Positions 34,907-44,531 are shown, counted from the stretch's first letter. The stretch: DNA of 64,000 nucleotides from Butyrivibrio sp. AE3004 (GCF_000703165.1 NZ_JNLQ01000002.1:2418001-2482000); one strand, 5' to 3'. Made by a program: numbers and translations. The notes: generated from the letters alone by a model not told the origin.

Positions 34907-35398
34907 TCAAAACAGATCAAGGTACTTGATTTCATAGTATAGTTCACCCTCATCATCTATAGTCAGAATCAGGTATGAGGGCTTTCTCCCCTCCTGCCTC
35001 GGATAAGAAAGGCTACCGGGATTAAATACATACATACCGTCTATCTCCGCCGCTACAGGTTTGTGAGTATGCCCGTAAATAACCACATCGGCTCCTCTGC
35101 AGAACGCTTCCCTTCTGATCTCATCACTACCCATATTCACCAGATATCTGTGTCCATGGGTTAGGAAAAAGGTATGCGGCCAAACTTCAAATACCTGCTC
35201 ATCCGGAAGGCTGCTGAAGAAGTCATTATTTCCCTTCACAATGCGCATAGGAGCCCCGGCAAGCTGCTGCATCTGCGTCTCGCTACCTTCTGTATCGCCG
35301 CAGTGGATCACAAGGCTTACAGGGCTTTCCTTTTCAAGAACTCTGTAAAAATTTTCATCTTTTCTGTGAGTATCACTGACTACTAATATCTTATGCAT
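34907..35398 (-). CDS. YfcE/MJ0936-type metallophosphoesterase
   Basis: 163 residues. Metal-binding motifs of the calcineurin-like superfamily: SDTH at residue 8, GDT at 33, GNND at 56, the His in LTHGH near 80, and the C-terminal GHTHKP. It matches small YfcE-like phosphodiesterases that hydrolyse model phosphodiesters; the physiological substrate is not settled. The ATG at 35398 lies inside the last codons of rdgB (8-nt overlap), as is common for this pair in Firmicutes. GAGAGG lies 8 nt upstream. It is cytoplasmic. Confidence 0.92.
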   Translation of the reverse strand: MHKILVVSDTHRKDENFYRVLEKESPVSLVIHCGDTEGSETQMQQLAGAPMRIVKGNNDFFSSLPDEQVFEVWPHTFFLTHGHRYLVNMGSDEIRREAFCRGADVVIYGHTHKPVAAEIDGMYVFNPGSLSYPRQEGRKPSYLILTIDDEGELYYEIKYLDLF

Positions 35399-36005
35399 TG
35401 AAAGAACCTCTCAACTTTTCTTCCATCATTCTGAGTGCCTTGCCTCTGTGACTTATGGCATTCTTTTCATCAGGTGATATCTCTGCCGAAGTCTTGCCAT
35501 ATTCGGGCAAAAAGAATATTGGATCATATCCAAAACCATTTTCTCCGGCAATCTCATGTCCGATAATTCCTTCCATAGTTGCCTTCACAACATATTCACT
35601 TCCGTCAGATAAAACGGCACCGATTGCACATACGAATCTGGCTGTACGCTTTTCATCTGGCACTCCTTCGAGTTTTTTAAGGATCTGAGTGTTCTTTTCT
35701 GAATAAGGTGTGTCATGTCCCAAATATCTGGCAGAATAAATTCCGGGCGCTTTATCAAGATAATCAATTTCAAGTCCCGAATCATCAGCCATGATGCAAA
35801 AATCGGTCATGCCCTTTTCTCTGCAATAAGACGCCACCGCTCTTGCCTTAATCATAGAATTTTCTTCGAATGTACTGCCATCCTCAACAATATCAATGTC
35901 AATCCCCTCATCCTTCATTGAATTGATCTCTGAAGTAAGTCCTCCGAGGATTTCCCTGATTTCACGCATTTTGTTGTTATTTCCTGTAGCAAAAATAATC
36001 TTCAT
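35391..36005 (-). CDS. rdgB: XTP/dITP diphosphatase
   Basis: 204 residues, RdgB/HAM1 family. It removes inosine- and xanthosine-containing triphosphates from the nucleotide pool. Marks include the N-terminal ATGNNNKMREI, the catalytic-site ADDSGLEID, and FGYDPIFFLPEYGKTSAEI. An 8-nt overlap with the phosphodiesterase gene downstream and a short gap to the amidase-like gene upstream indicate one operon (rlmL-like, amidase-like, rdgB, phosphodiesterase). GAGGAG lies about 12 nt before the ATG, somewhat distant. Confidence 0.95.
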   Translation of the reverse strand: MKIIFATGNNNKMREIREILGGLTSEINSMKDEGIDIDIVEDGSTFEENSMIKARAVASYCREKGMTDFCIMADDSGLEIDYLDKAPGIYSARYLGHDTPYSEKNTQILKKLEGVPDEKRTARFVCAIGAVLSDGSEYVVKATMEGIIGHEIAGENGFGYDPIFFLPEYGKTSAEISPDEKNAISHRGKALRMMEEKLRGSFNA

Positions 36006-36079
36006 TTGGCTTTAAATCTCCTCATATGTAAACACAAGTTTTATCTTTCTCATACCGGTCTGTTGCCTGTGAATCCGTT

Positions 36080-37114
36080 TTACTGCTGTATATCAGGCAC
36101 AGATTCATCCCCCGAAGGTTCCAAAGTCTCAAAGGATGCCCTTATTCCATTTGCAATACCTACCGCACAGCTTTCTAAATAACTGTCTTTTTCAAGATTG
36201 TCATGGTCAACTCTATTGTTTATATTTCCAAGTGTAACAAGTGCAGAGGGTATAACAGATGCGGAAAGCTTAGCATTGTCCTCCCCTGCAGCCGCAAGTC
36301 CAAGAGCATTGTTTCCGGCGGATGAAACTGTGTATCTCTCGAGCATATCCGCCAGCTGAACATTTCCGAACTGTCTTATAAAAAATCTGTCATTGTAGTA
36401 TGTTCTGATTCCCGAATCGCTCTCTGTGGTTTCATCAACTCCAAGTTGTATATAAAAATCCGCATTTGCCTCATTTATCAGTGCAAACGTCTCATTAACT
36501 CCTGCCTGTTTATCGTCCAGTGTTGTAAAAAATATTTTTATATTTTCTTCGCTGCTAAAAGCGCTTTTAAGATATGGCAGCAGTTCAAGCCCAACTTCAT
36601 CTATCGGATCTATTATCACAACCTTCTCATTTTCATAATCAGGCTGATTAAAGTTAACAACTATTTCCCTGTCTCCGAGCGAAGTGCTGGTTTCATATAA
36701 TCCGTCAAGCTTAAAACCAAGGCACACCATTCCCTTATCATTAAGAGGTGAAAATGTTCCGCTCTCTATACATTCCAGGTCAGAAATAACATTGTTATTC
36801 CTGTAAAAATCTGGAGTTTCCCCTCGAATATATAATTCAAACTGATGTATTCCATGCTTTTCCACAAACTGAATGTCCTCGGATGTAACTCCGCTCTCAA
36901 GAGGAATAACAAGGTTTCCTTTACCCTTTGAATCCGTTGGTTCCATGATTTTAAGCTCATATTGTCTGTTATTCTCAGCACCGGATTTATATGCATCTCC
37001 GGCTTCAGCGATAAGCACATTCTTGGTGGCCGCCCTGAAAAACATAACGCTCAGCGACAGCAACACAAAAACAACGGTCATGATCGCTGTTTTTTTGAGT
37101 CTTTCTTCAATCAT
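36080..37114 (-). CDS. Amidase_3-like membrane protein lacking catalytic residues
   Basis: 344 residues. One N-terminal membrane segment (about 9-30) anchors the protein, leaving about 310 residues outside. From about residue 165 the sequence follows the N-acetylmuramoyl-L-alanine amidase (Amidase_3) pattern: the start reads VIIDPIDEVG where active enzymes have a Zn-binding His-Gly, the second His site is ADFYIQLGVDE instead of SIHAN-like, and the catalytic Glu site reads ALVTLGNINN rather than ELGF-like. All expected zinc ligands therefore look replaced. It is likely a non-hydrolytic peptidoglycan binder or regulator. It overlaps the methyltransferase gene by 8 nt and precedes rdgB. Confidence 0.7.
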   Translation of the reverse strand: MIEERLKKTAIMTVVFVLLSLSVMFFRAATKNVLIAEAGDAYKSGAENNRQYELKIMEPTDSKGKGNLVIPLESGVTSEDIQFVEKHGIHQFELYIRGETPDFYRNNNVISDLECIESGTFSPLNDKGMVCLGFKLDGLYETSTSLGDREIVVNFNQPDYENEKVVIIDPIDEVGLELLPYLKSAFSSEENIKIFFTTLDDKQAGVNETFALINEANADFYIQLGVDETTESDSGIRTYYNDRFFIRQFGNVQLADMLERYTVSSAGNNALGLAAAGEDNAKLSASVIPSALVTLGNINNRVDHDNLEKDSYLESCAVGIANGIRASFETLEPSGDESVPDIQQ

Positions 37115-38264
37115 TATTCAAATTCCTTCTAGGCGGTTTAGGTCCCATATACTGATAAAAATATGTCTTTATCATTCCGTTATAAATCTTTCGATTCTTA
37201 TCCGCCTTTTTACCTATATCACGCTCTGCCTTGTCATAGGCAGTGATAAGATACATAGACCATGAATCCAGTGCTTTGTATCTTTCACCCAAGGTCTTAT
37301 AGAGAGCGGGAAGTTCCTTCTGTTCACCAATTCTCTCGCCATAAGGAGGGTTGGTTACGATAAAGCCGTACTTTTTTCTGTGGCTGAGGTCCGCAACGGA
37401 TCTTGCCTGAAAATGTATCATTTTATCAACACCTGCTTTTTGTGCATTGATTCTGGCAATCTCGATAACCTCAGGATCGATATCATAACCCTGTATGTCT
37501 GTTTCTACGCCATAATCTATTTCTTCCGCACATTCTTCACGAACATCCTTCCAGTTCTTTGGAGTTATGATGTGTGTCCAGTTTTCCGCAGTAAAATGTC
37601 TGTTCATTCCCGGCGCAACATTTGCCGCAATCATGGCTGCTTCAATCGGAAAAGTTCCGCTGCCGCAGAAGGGATCTACCAGAATTCTGTCAGCCCTCCA
37701 GGGAGTAAGCATCAGAAGCGCTGCTGCCAGGTTTTCAGCAATAGGTGCCTTGGCTTCCAGTTTTCTATATCCTCTTTTGTGAAGCGAATCTCCTGTTGTA
37801 TCAAGCGCAACCGTTACTTCATCCTTCATAAGGAAAACTCTTACAGGAAAGTTTTCTCCGGTCTCCTCGAATCTCCTTATTCCGTAAATGTCTCCCAGTC
37901 TGTCAACCATTGCTTTTTTCATAATGGACTGGATATCAGAGGGACTAAAAAGCTTGCTCTTTACGCTGCTCGCCTTTTTTACCCAGAATTTACCATCCTT
38001 GGGAATATACTGTTCCCAGGGAAGAGCCTTCGTTCCCTGATACAGTTCTTCAAAAGTAAGCGCCTTAAAGGAACCTATCTTTATAAGCACTCTCTCAGCG
38101 GTTCTAAGACCGATATTAGCACGGACAACAGCATCGGGGTCTCCCACAAAGATAACCCTTCCGTCCGCTACTTCTCTTATCTCATAGCCAAGGTTTATTA
38201 TTTCTTTTTTCAGTACTGCCTCCAGGCCAAAATGGCATGGAGCAATCAAATCGAATCTCTGCAT
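37107..38264 (-). CDS. THUMP-domain 23S rRNA methyltransferase, RlmL/YpsC type
   Basis: 385 residues. An N-terminal THUMP-like RNA-binding domain (about 1-150) is followed by the methyltransferase domain with SAM motif DPFCGSGTFPIEAA near 208 and catalytic NPPYGER near 318. It belongs to the YpsC/RlmL-N family that methylates 23S rRNA guanine (m2G). The ATG at 38264 is chosen because AAAGGA lies 8 nt upstream; an upstream in-frame start at 38333 has no site. It opens the operon with the amidase-like gene, rdgB and the phosphodiesterase. The C-terminal tail is basic and rich in Pro/Arg. Confidence 0.92.
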   Translation of the reverse strand: MQRFDLIAPCHFGLEAVLKKEIINLGYEIREVADGRVIFVGDPDAVVRANIGLRTAERVLIKIGSFKALTFEELYQGTKALPWEQYIPKDGKFWVKKASSVKSKLFSPSDIQSIMKKAMVDRLGDIYGIRRFEETGENFPVRVFLMKDEVTVALDTTGDSLHKRGYRKLEAKAPIAENLAAALLMLTPWRADRILVDPFCGSGTFPIEAAMIAANVAPGMNRHFTAENWTHIITPKNWKDVREECAEEIDYGVETDIQGYDIDPEVIEIARINAQKAGVDKMIHFQARSVADLSHRKKYGFIVTNPPYGERIGEQKELPALYKTLGERYKALDSWSMYLITAYDKAERDIGKKADKNRKIYNGMIKTYFYQYMGPKPPRRNLNND

Positions 38265-38680
38265 AGCATTCCTTTTAAATAACAAAAATCTACATAATCC
38301 GTTATATATTATCACATATTGATTTAAGAACAAAGAGAAGCTTGCGACTCTTTATTTGGCGATTCTAAAATTTTTTTATTTTTGCTATAAAGTTTTTTAG
38401 CTTGTTGTCGATATACTTATTGCAGAACAAAAAGGACAATCTCCTTTTCTTTATGACCGGTATGGCGTCCCCACCCATACCGGTCTCCTCCCATTAATAC
38501 GGGAATATTTATTTTTTTCCAATTTAAAACCATTTAGAAATATATTATTAAAGGATTATAAATATTCGGTTTTTAGTATTTAGCCAGCAAATAAAGGCGT
38601 AAAATACAATTAGAAATTATTTTTTATTGCAACACTTTTCATTGTTCTTTTGTAGATTGATGAAACCAAGGAGGTCCATT
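38265..38680. other. Intergenic region with two tandem hairpins
   Basis: Divergent spacer before the chemoreceptor gene. It holds AAAAGGA/TCCTTTT (38430-38449) and GACCGGTATGG/CCATACCGGTC (38455-38485), the latter a perfect 11-bp stem. The rest is AT-rich with no gene. Confidence 0.55.
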
Positions 38681-40435
38681 ATGAAAAACGGAAAAAAATT
38701 CAGTATGACTGCTGTCCTGATGTCATTGATTGTACCTCTTATGGGCGTTCTTATCTTTGCAACTATATTCTTCAGTTCAGAGTTATTAAGCATTGCCAAT
38801 TCCGACGAAGTGCTTTACTATGATCACCTTTTTACAATTTCCGAAAACCTTCTGAATGCAGACCGTGATCTGTATCAGGCAATGCTTGCAGGCACACGTT
38901 ATATTGCCTATAAAGAATACCTGGATGAAAATGCGCTTAGCGATTACAGAAGCTCTTTAAACGAAAACAAACAACAGGCTCTTGAACGAGTAGATGCAGC
39001 AGTCGCAATTACAAAAAATGACAGTTCCATCTGGACTGAGACAAAAGCTTCTGATGGAGCAAATTTCCAAACACTGTATCAGGAATTCGAAGACGCTTTT
39101 AAATCCTGGGAAGGAACTTATGATTTTTCTGCAGGTGATGGCGATATAGAGCAATTTGACAAGCAGTTTGAAATCGCCCGTGAGTATTTGAGTGAGATGT
39201 CAGAAATAACCGAAGATTGGGCAAAAGTACAGATCACTCACCAGCTTTCCGAAATAACCCGCAAAATTATATTACTCGCTATAATATTCGCAGTTATCAT
39301 TGTTGTACTCATTATTTTTGCAGTAATAATTCTAAAAATTATTATGAGAAGTATCCGTGAGCTTTCCACTGATGTGGAAAGAATTTCCGAAGGAGATTTT
39401 GTAACCAAGATAAAAAGCAGCAGTCCTATTTCAGAGTTTTCACATATCTCTGATGCCGTTGAATCCATGCGTCATGAACTCAGAAATGCTTTGGCAAAGG
39501 TTATTGATCACGCCGGTACGGTTAACGACAAAGCTGAGCTTACAAAATCCAACATATCCAATTCTCAGAAAACTACTACCGATATAAGCTCCGCTGTTAA
39601 CGATCTTGCACAGGGTGCAACCGCAATGGCCGAGGATGTACAAAATACTTCGACCATAACCATCAATATGGGTACATCCGTTGACTTTGTACGCGACTCA
39701 GCAAGCAGCAATCTTGAAAAAGGCAAAAAGGTATATGACGAGTCCAACAAAGTTAAGGATCAGCTTGAGCAGATAAAAATCCAGGACCAGAAAACCGACG
39801 AAATTGCTGGTCAGGTGGCTGAATCAGTTAATGAAACCGCAACTGTTGTTCAGCAGATCACTACTGCAGCTGAGGGTATTATTTCCATTTCAAGCCAGAC
39901 CAATCTCCTTGCACTTAACGCTTCCATCGAGGCAGCAAGAGCCGGTGAAGCCGGAAAAGGCTTTGCGGTTGTTGCCGACAACATCAAGAACCTTGCGGAA
40001 GAGAGTAACCATCTTGCAGGTGAGATTACCGGAATGCTCACAACCATTACATCTTATTCCAATAAAAACAAGGAGCTTACGGAAAGCATTAAACAAGCCA
40101 CAGCAAACGAAGCCACCGCTCTTGAAGAAATGAGTGCCTCATTTGACGAAATGCTTGCTCTATTGGAAGAGACAGAGGAAGGAAACAAGCAGATTGTTGA
40201 ACTTGTCGAGACTATGAATTCGGATAAGGAAAATATCCTTAACTCCGTAGAGTCACTTTCAAGTATTTCAGAAGAAAATGCTGCATCCACTGAAGAAACC
40301 AGTGCTTCTTTGACACAGCTTGACAGCACAATGGAATCGATCGTAGATCAGGCTGTTGATCTTCAGAAAATTGCGGAAGAGCTTACTGATAGTGTCAAAT
40401 TCTTTAAGGTTGAGCTTCCGAATAACAAGAGCTGA
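38681..40435 (+). CDS. Methyl-accepting chemotaxis protein
   Basis: 584 residues. Membrane segments near 9-31 and 194-218 bracket an extracytoplasmic ligand domain of about 160 residues that looks helical. A HAMP region follows (about 220-270), then the conserved signalling hairpin with [20 protein letters not shown] near 400. Such receptors control the CheA kinase and so flagellar motion. AAGGAGG lies 6 nt before the ATG at 38681. The ligand is unknown. The gene precedes tRNA-Arg and the HD-GYP/FapA pair. No che operon is nearby except the CheY/CheX pair at 58-59 kb. Confidence 0.94.
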   Translation: MKNGKKFSMTAVLMSLIVPLMGVLIFATIFFSSELLSIANSDEVLYYDHLFTISENLLNADRDLYQAMLAGTRYIAYKEYLDENALSDYRSSLNENKQQALERVDAAVAITKNDSSIWTETKASDGANFQTLYQEFEDAFKSWEGTYDFSAGDGDIEQFDKQFEIAREYLSEMSEITEDWAKVQITHQLSEITRKIILLAIIFAVIIVVLIIFAVIILKIIMRSIRELSTDVERISEGDFVTKIKSSSPISEFSHISDAVESMRHELRNALAKVIDHAGTVNDKAELTKSNISNSQKTTTDISSAVNDLAQGATAMAEDVQNTSTITINMGTSVDFVRDSASSNLEKGKKVYDESNKVKDQLEQIKIQDQKTDEIAGQVAESVNETATVVQQITTAAEGIISISSQTNLLALNASIEAARAGEAGKGFAVVADNIKNLAEESNHLAGEITGMLTTITSYSNKNKELTESIKQATANEATALEEMSASFDEMLALLEETEEGNKQIVELVETMNSDKENILNSVESLSSISEENAASTEETSASLTQLDSTMESIVDQAVDLQKIAEELTDSVKFFKVELPNNKS

Positions 40436-40466
40436 AAATGCAAATAAAAAAAATTTAAAAAGTCTA

Positions 40467-40494
40467 TTGACATTAATCTATTAGATGCTATAAT
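40467..40494 (+). promoter_or_regulatory. Promoter of tRNA-Arg (ACG)
   Basis: TTGACA (40467-40472) and TATAAT (40489-40494), both perfect, with 16 nt spacing, about 32 nt before the mature tRNA. Confidence 0.92.
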
Positions 40495-40526
40495 GAATTC
40501 TGCTGCACGAAGTTGTTCGTGCACAT

Positions 40527-40600
40527 GTGTGTGTAGCTCAGCTGGATAGAGCGTCTGGCTACGGACCAGAAGGTCGAGGGTTCGAATCCTTTCACACACG
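40527..40600 (+). tRNA. tRNA-Arg (ACG)
   Basis: Acceptor GTGTGTG/CACACAC with discriminator G; anticodon arm TCTGG-CTACGGA-CCAGA reads ACG. CCA is not encoded. Confidence 0.95.
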
Positions 40601-40850
40601 TTGATGAAAAAAAGAAGTCATGACAATAAGTCATGACTTCTTTTTTGTTCTACGCCTATCGGCTTCGAACGGGTTCGATCTCCGCTTCGCTCCGGTCGTT
40701 GCTAAACAGAAATCCCCCGGATTTCTAGCAACCTTTCACACACGTTGAATATTTCAAATTCATATAATCAAAATTTATGACTTCTTTTTTGTTCTACGCC
40801 TATCGGCTTCGAACGGGTTCGATCTCCGCTTCGCTCCGGTAGTTGCTTAG
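40588..40850 (+). repeat. 144-bp tandem duplication including the tRNA-Arg 3' end
   Basis: CCTTTCACACACGTTGA occurs at 40588-40604 and 40732-40748, and a 70-bp block starting ATGACTTCTTTTTT recurs at 40633 and 40777. Both pairs are offset by 144 bp, so the whole unit is duplicated. The 28 bp between them differ completely (40605-40632 versus 40749-40776), and the second copy lacks the left arm of the terminator. Confidence 0.75.
40609..40646 (+). terminator. Terminator of tRNA-Arg
   Basis: AAGAAGTCATGAC (40612-40624) pairs perfectly with GTCATGACTTCTT (40630-40642), followed by TTTT. Confidence 0.93.
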
Positions 40851-40861
40851 TGTATTTTTTA

Positions 40862-42004
40862 TTACTGGCTTAAGAGGCCTCCGCCTCCGGCTGCTATGTT
40901 TGCCTCTTCTTCTGCTTTTGTACGGGCAACCATCGCTTCCATATCCGGTCTCGCAATATCAAAGCATGCAAGCATCTTGGTAGAGAATATTCCACTCTCT
41001 CCGTTCTTGATCATTTCATAAGCTTTACTTGGCGCAAATGCTGATTTATATACTCGGTCACTTACAAGTGCATCATAAACATCCGCAAGTGATGTAAGCT
41101 GTGCAGCTATGGATATTTCTTCACCCTTGAGTCCATCAGGATATCCTTTGCCATCATATTTTTCATGATGATGTCTGCAAATATCATAACTGACTTCAAG
41201 GTATTCCTTGTCCTGTAAGTCTGCCAGCATTTTTACAATCTCACATCCTCTGGTGGTATGTGATTTCATAATATCGAATTCATCTGCCGTAAGTCTTCCG
41301 GGTTTTAACAGAATTGCATCCGGAACTGTGATCTTACCGATATCATGCATCGCACTGGCATTGGTTATAACTTCTATCTTATGTGGCGTAAGTCCGAATT
41401 CAGGATAGTTTCTCATTGCCACATTCGCCAGAATCTGAACAAATCCCTTAATTCTCTTTAAGTGATATCCGGACTCCAGATTTCTGAACTCAACAATGGT
41501 ACAGATAGTATCAATTATTCTGCTATTTGTTTCTCTAAGTCTCTCTTCCTGTTTCTTAAGAACCAGGTATTGCTTTTTCAAAACCTTTGTCTGCTCATTG
41601 ACCTTCTGCTCAAGCTCCTGCCTGCTCATATTCAGGTCTATCGCTCGTTTTACCCTATGCTTTACGATAACAGTATCAAAAGGTTTGTGGATTACATCAC
41701 TTGCCCCGTTTTCATAGCATTTTCTCTCGGTTTCAGGTGAACTGTCTGCGGTTATCATCAGAACCGGAATCTTATCGGGAATCTTGTGTTTGAAGAGTTC
41801 TTCCAAAAGCCTGAAGCCATCCATTTCAGGCATAACAATATCAAGGAGAATGGCGGATATCCCACTTCTTTGATGCGCTATGATTTCAAGCGCCTTCCTT
41901 CCGTTCTCAGCCTCCAAAATATTATAATCATCCTTGAAAATTTCGCTAAGAATGCCTCTATTTATTTCTGTATCATCTACAATCAGAATACTCTTTTCAG
42001 CCAC
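40862..42004 (-). CDS. Response regulator with HD-GYP phosphodiesterase domain
   Basis: 380 residues. The receiver domain (about 1-120) has ILIVDDTEI, phospho-acceptor Asp in LLDIVMP and Lys in IHKPFD. A coiled-coil linker of about 30 residues leads to an HD domain (about 160-350) with MHDIGKI, RHHHEKYDGKGYPDG and LADVYDAL. This is the HD-GYP layout, so c-di-GMP hydrolysis is likely. The GTG at 42004 has AAGGAGC 7 nt upstream and overlaps the FapA stop closely, so the two are translationally coupled. The tail is Glu/Ala/Gly-rich. It probably acts downstream of an unlinked kinase. Confidence 0.9.
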   Translation of the reverse strand: MAEKSILIVDDTEINRGILSEIFKDDYNILEAENGRKALEIIAHQRSGISAILLDIVMPEMDGFRLLEELFKHKIPDKIPVLMITADSSPETERKCYENGASDVIHKPFDTVIVKHRVKRAIDLNMSRQELEQKVNEQTKVLKKQYLVLKKQEERLRETNSRIIDTICTIVEFRNLESGYHLKRIKGFVQILANVAMRNYPEFGLTPHKIEVITNASAMHDIGKITVPDAILLKPGRLTADEFDIMKSHTTRGCEIVKMLADLQDKEYLEVSYDICRHHHEKYDGKGYPDGLKGEEISIAAQLTSLADVYDALVSDRVYKSAFAPSKAYEMIKNGESGIFSTKMLACFDIARPDMEAMVARTKAEEEANIAAGGGGLLSQ

Positions 42005-42008
42005 CGTT

Positions 42009-44531
42009 TTAGCTCCTTGCTATGGTTTTCTCGCCATCAAGCATTACCAGGTTTCCATCCCTTCCGGTAAAGGTAATGCCTCTCGAAGTCTCCATTGTGT
42101 CATGCACTCTTAACACTCTGTTTCCGATTTTTACACAGGTACCGCTAAATATAAGCCTTGATACAATAACCTTCGCATCTTTAACCGATTCCATCTCCTT
42201 TTCGATGTTCTTTTTTCTCATATTCAGCTTTTCAAGCTCTGCCTCTTTGATTGCCGATTCGGCATTTACTTTTATCTTAAGCTGCAGTGCCTGTTTGTTT
42301 GTATTATCATTAAAAGCCGAAAGCTTAGCTCTTTGCTGCTCATAAACTTTAAGCTCCGCATAAATACGGCTGATATTCCTGAGAAGTGTCTGGTACTCGT
42401 AATCCAGTTCCTCAGTAATACCGGTTCTTATGACTGTATCCTTGATGGTTTTGCTTCCAAGAACCGCTGTTTCAAGACCGCGAAGCGAAGTTACAACACC
42501 TCCGCTTATTAGCCCCTTTTCACCGAGCATGAGCACTTTCCCCTCAGCAGAAACATTACAGTTCATACAGTCATTGGACACCAGATCCCCCTTACATTTC
42601 ACATTGGTGGTATCCAAATGTGCCGCAGCTACGAGCCCTCCTGCAGAAACGGATGATCTGTCATTAACATTTCCTACAATGCTTTTTCTAACGACAACTC
42701 TTCCACTTGCATGTATATCAGCACAGGATACGCTTCCGTCGACTACAACATCACCCTTTGCCTGAATATAAGCGTTATCAACATCGCCTCTTACCCAAAT
42801 GGTTCCGTCATAGGTTATTTTTTCTTTCACATTGATAAGAGAGTCATAAATCTTTGCCTTATCAATCCTTATCTCTCCGTTTTGAATCCTTCCTACTCCC
42901 GCAAGGGACGAAACGTAGGTCTGTTTATCACTCAAAAGCATGAAACCCTGTCCCTTTAGAATAGGTTTTCCTTTTCCTGCTTTTGCTTTAATAATCTTTC
43001 CTGTTACATCAAATCCATCCTCACCCGTAGTTGCAGGATGGTATATAGCAAGCTTGTCGCCAAGCTTTACCTCGTCAAATACCTTTACGTTTGAAAAATC
43101 GGCACTTTCACCGTTACTCATATCCGGAAGTATTTCTTCACTTAGCTTGAGAAGGTATTCATAATAGCCATCCTTGCCATCCATAGGATTTTTTCCCTGG
43201 GCAACGAGAGTTTTAACTCCGAATTTCTTATTCTCAATCATCTCTTCGATGGCTTTTCTGCTTACTCCGCGTCTGACTCTCGCTGTATACAAAAGCTTTA
43301 CAACTTTTTCCAGATTATAAGAAGCACCTTTGACACCTAGTGGCAATGTAAAATAGCACTTCATCTTGTCTTGCGAAATATCAATAAGTCTGCCTTCCTC
43401 TGTCTGAAGGAACTGCCAGGCTTTAACTTCTTCATCAGCAGGCTTATCCATCTCTTCCTGAAGCTGTCCGGAAAACAATTTGCTGAGATTACTCGGAAGA
43501 GTTTTTCCTTCAGAAAGCCATTTGCGCATGACTCTCATCTCCTGGGCAGGATGAACCATACTCTTGTACAAATTGACATCCAGGTTTTCCTCAATGCCTT
43601 TTCTGATCTCACGCATCTGATCAGCTCTGTATAGCGGTTTTGCGTAAGGTGTCACATCTATCTGATGTTCAAGTCCAAGCCTAAGCTCTCTCATCTGCTT
43701 CCAGCTATAAGCTTCATCAGCATATATTGATACATCCAGATTCTGCTCCAGTCCCTTTCTCACTTCATGCATGCATTCACCACGCATGCCAAAAAGGAAA
43801 TACCGGTTGATATCCTCTATTCCCTCCTGCTTTGCTTTTCTTATCTGTTCAAGCTGTTCTGCATCAAAATTCTTTTTTACGTACTCTGAAATATCTATTT
43901 TTTCATTATATGCTATATGTATTTGTTCCAACGTGGATGCATCCTTGGTCCTGATGGTTCTCTCATCAAATTCAAGTCCGTCCTCAAGGCTCTCACGAAT
44001 AACGCGCATCTTCATATAAGGCATATCTATACTTGCATATTGGGAAATATCGGTTCCGTTCTGTAAGCCCAGGCGAATTTCCTGCATCTGGAGCCAGTTA
44101 AATCTTGGATCCTGATAAAAAATTACAGGTACATCCGCCTTAAGTCCAAGTCTTATCTGTTTCATCTGATCCGAGAAATATTCAGGTCTTGCATATTCGG
44201 AAACATCAAGTTTTTCAGAAAGTCCCTCTCTGATTTCCGCAAGCTGCATTATATCAAAACCGGCTTCACGATAAGCAGACATATCTATTCCGCTCTGAAG
44301 CTCAAGTCTGATTTCTTCCATCTCATTCCACGGTGTTTCCGGTTTTGCATACAAGCTCACATCCACGCCGGTGGATAGCCCCTTTCTGATTTCAGCAAGC
44401 TGGTAGATATTGTAATGCTTATCTCTGTACTCTTCAGCATTGCCACCCTGCTTTTTTATCAGTAGAAGCTCATTTGATATTAAATCAGGCTGATATAAAC
44501 TTTTGTCCTCACCGGCAGTAACTACAGCCAT
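42009..44531 (-). CDS. fapA: FapA (DUF342) protein with N-terminal 26-residue repeat array
   Basis: 840 residues. The C-terminal half (about 400-840) is the FapA/DUF342 region with the beta-helical stretch GDVVVDGSVSCADI, the YDGTIWVRGDV unit and a coiled coil near 690-740. FapA has been linked to flagellar assembly and surface polysaccharide. Residues 37-349 are 12 near-perfect 26-residue units of the form [DE]-x-x-F-x-x-x-Q-M-x-E-I-R-x-G-L-x-x-x-x-D-V-S-x-Y-A (one unit is 27), with a further degenerate unit before them. I know no FapA with this array; it may bind a partner or the cell envelope. GAGGGGC lies before the ATG. It precedes and is coupled to the HD-GYP gene. Confidence 0.88.
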   Translation of the reverse strand: MAVVTAGEDKSLYQPDLISNELLLIKKQGGNAEEYRDKHYNIYQLAEIRKGLSTGVDVSLYAKPETPWNEMEEIRLELQSGIDMSAYREAGFDIMQLAEIREGLSEKLDVSEYARPEYFSDQMKQIRLGLKADVPVIFYQDPRFNWLQMQEIRLGLQNGTDISQYASIDMPYMKMRVIRESLEDGLEFDERTIRTKDASTLEQIHIAYNEKIDISEYVKKNFDAEQLEQIRKAKQEGIEDINRYFLFGMRGECMHEVRKGLEQNLDVSIYADEAYSWKQMRELRLGLEHQIDVTPYAKPLYRADQMREIRKGIEENLDVNLYKSMVHPAQEMRVMRKWLSEGKTLPSNLSKLFSGQLQEEMDKPADEEVKAWQFLQTEEGRLIDISQDKMKCYFTLPLGVKGASYNLEKVVKLLYTARVRRGVSRKAIEEMIENKKFGVKTLVAQGKNPMDGKDGYYEYLLKLSEEILPDMSNGESADFSNVKVFDEVKLGDKLAIYHPATTGEDGFDVTGKIIKAKAGKGKPILKGQGFMLLSDKQTYVSSLAGVGRIQNGEIRIDKAKIYDSLINVKEKITYDGTIWVRGDVDNAYIQAKGDVVVDGSVSCADIHASGRVVVRKSIVGNVNDRSSVSAGGLVAAAHLDTTNVKCKGDLVSNDCMNCNVSAEGKVLMLGEKGLISGGVVTSLRGLETAVLGSKTIKDTVIRTGITEELDYEYQTLLRNISRIYAELKVYEQQRAKLSAFNDNTNKQALQLKIKVNAESAIKEAELEKLNMRKKNIEKEMESVKDAKVIVSRLIFSGTCVKIGNRVLRVHDTMETSRGITFTGRDGNLVMLDGEKTIARS

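Noticed and set aside
37380..38282. 300-codon reading frame antisense to the rRNA methyltransferase gene
   Set aside because: No ribosome site and no recognisable family; the opposite strand has the conserved methyltransferase motifs, so it is an overlap artefact.
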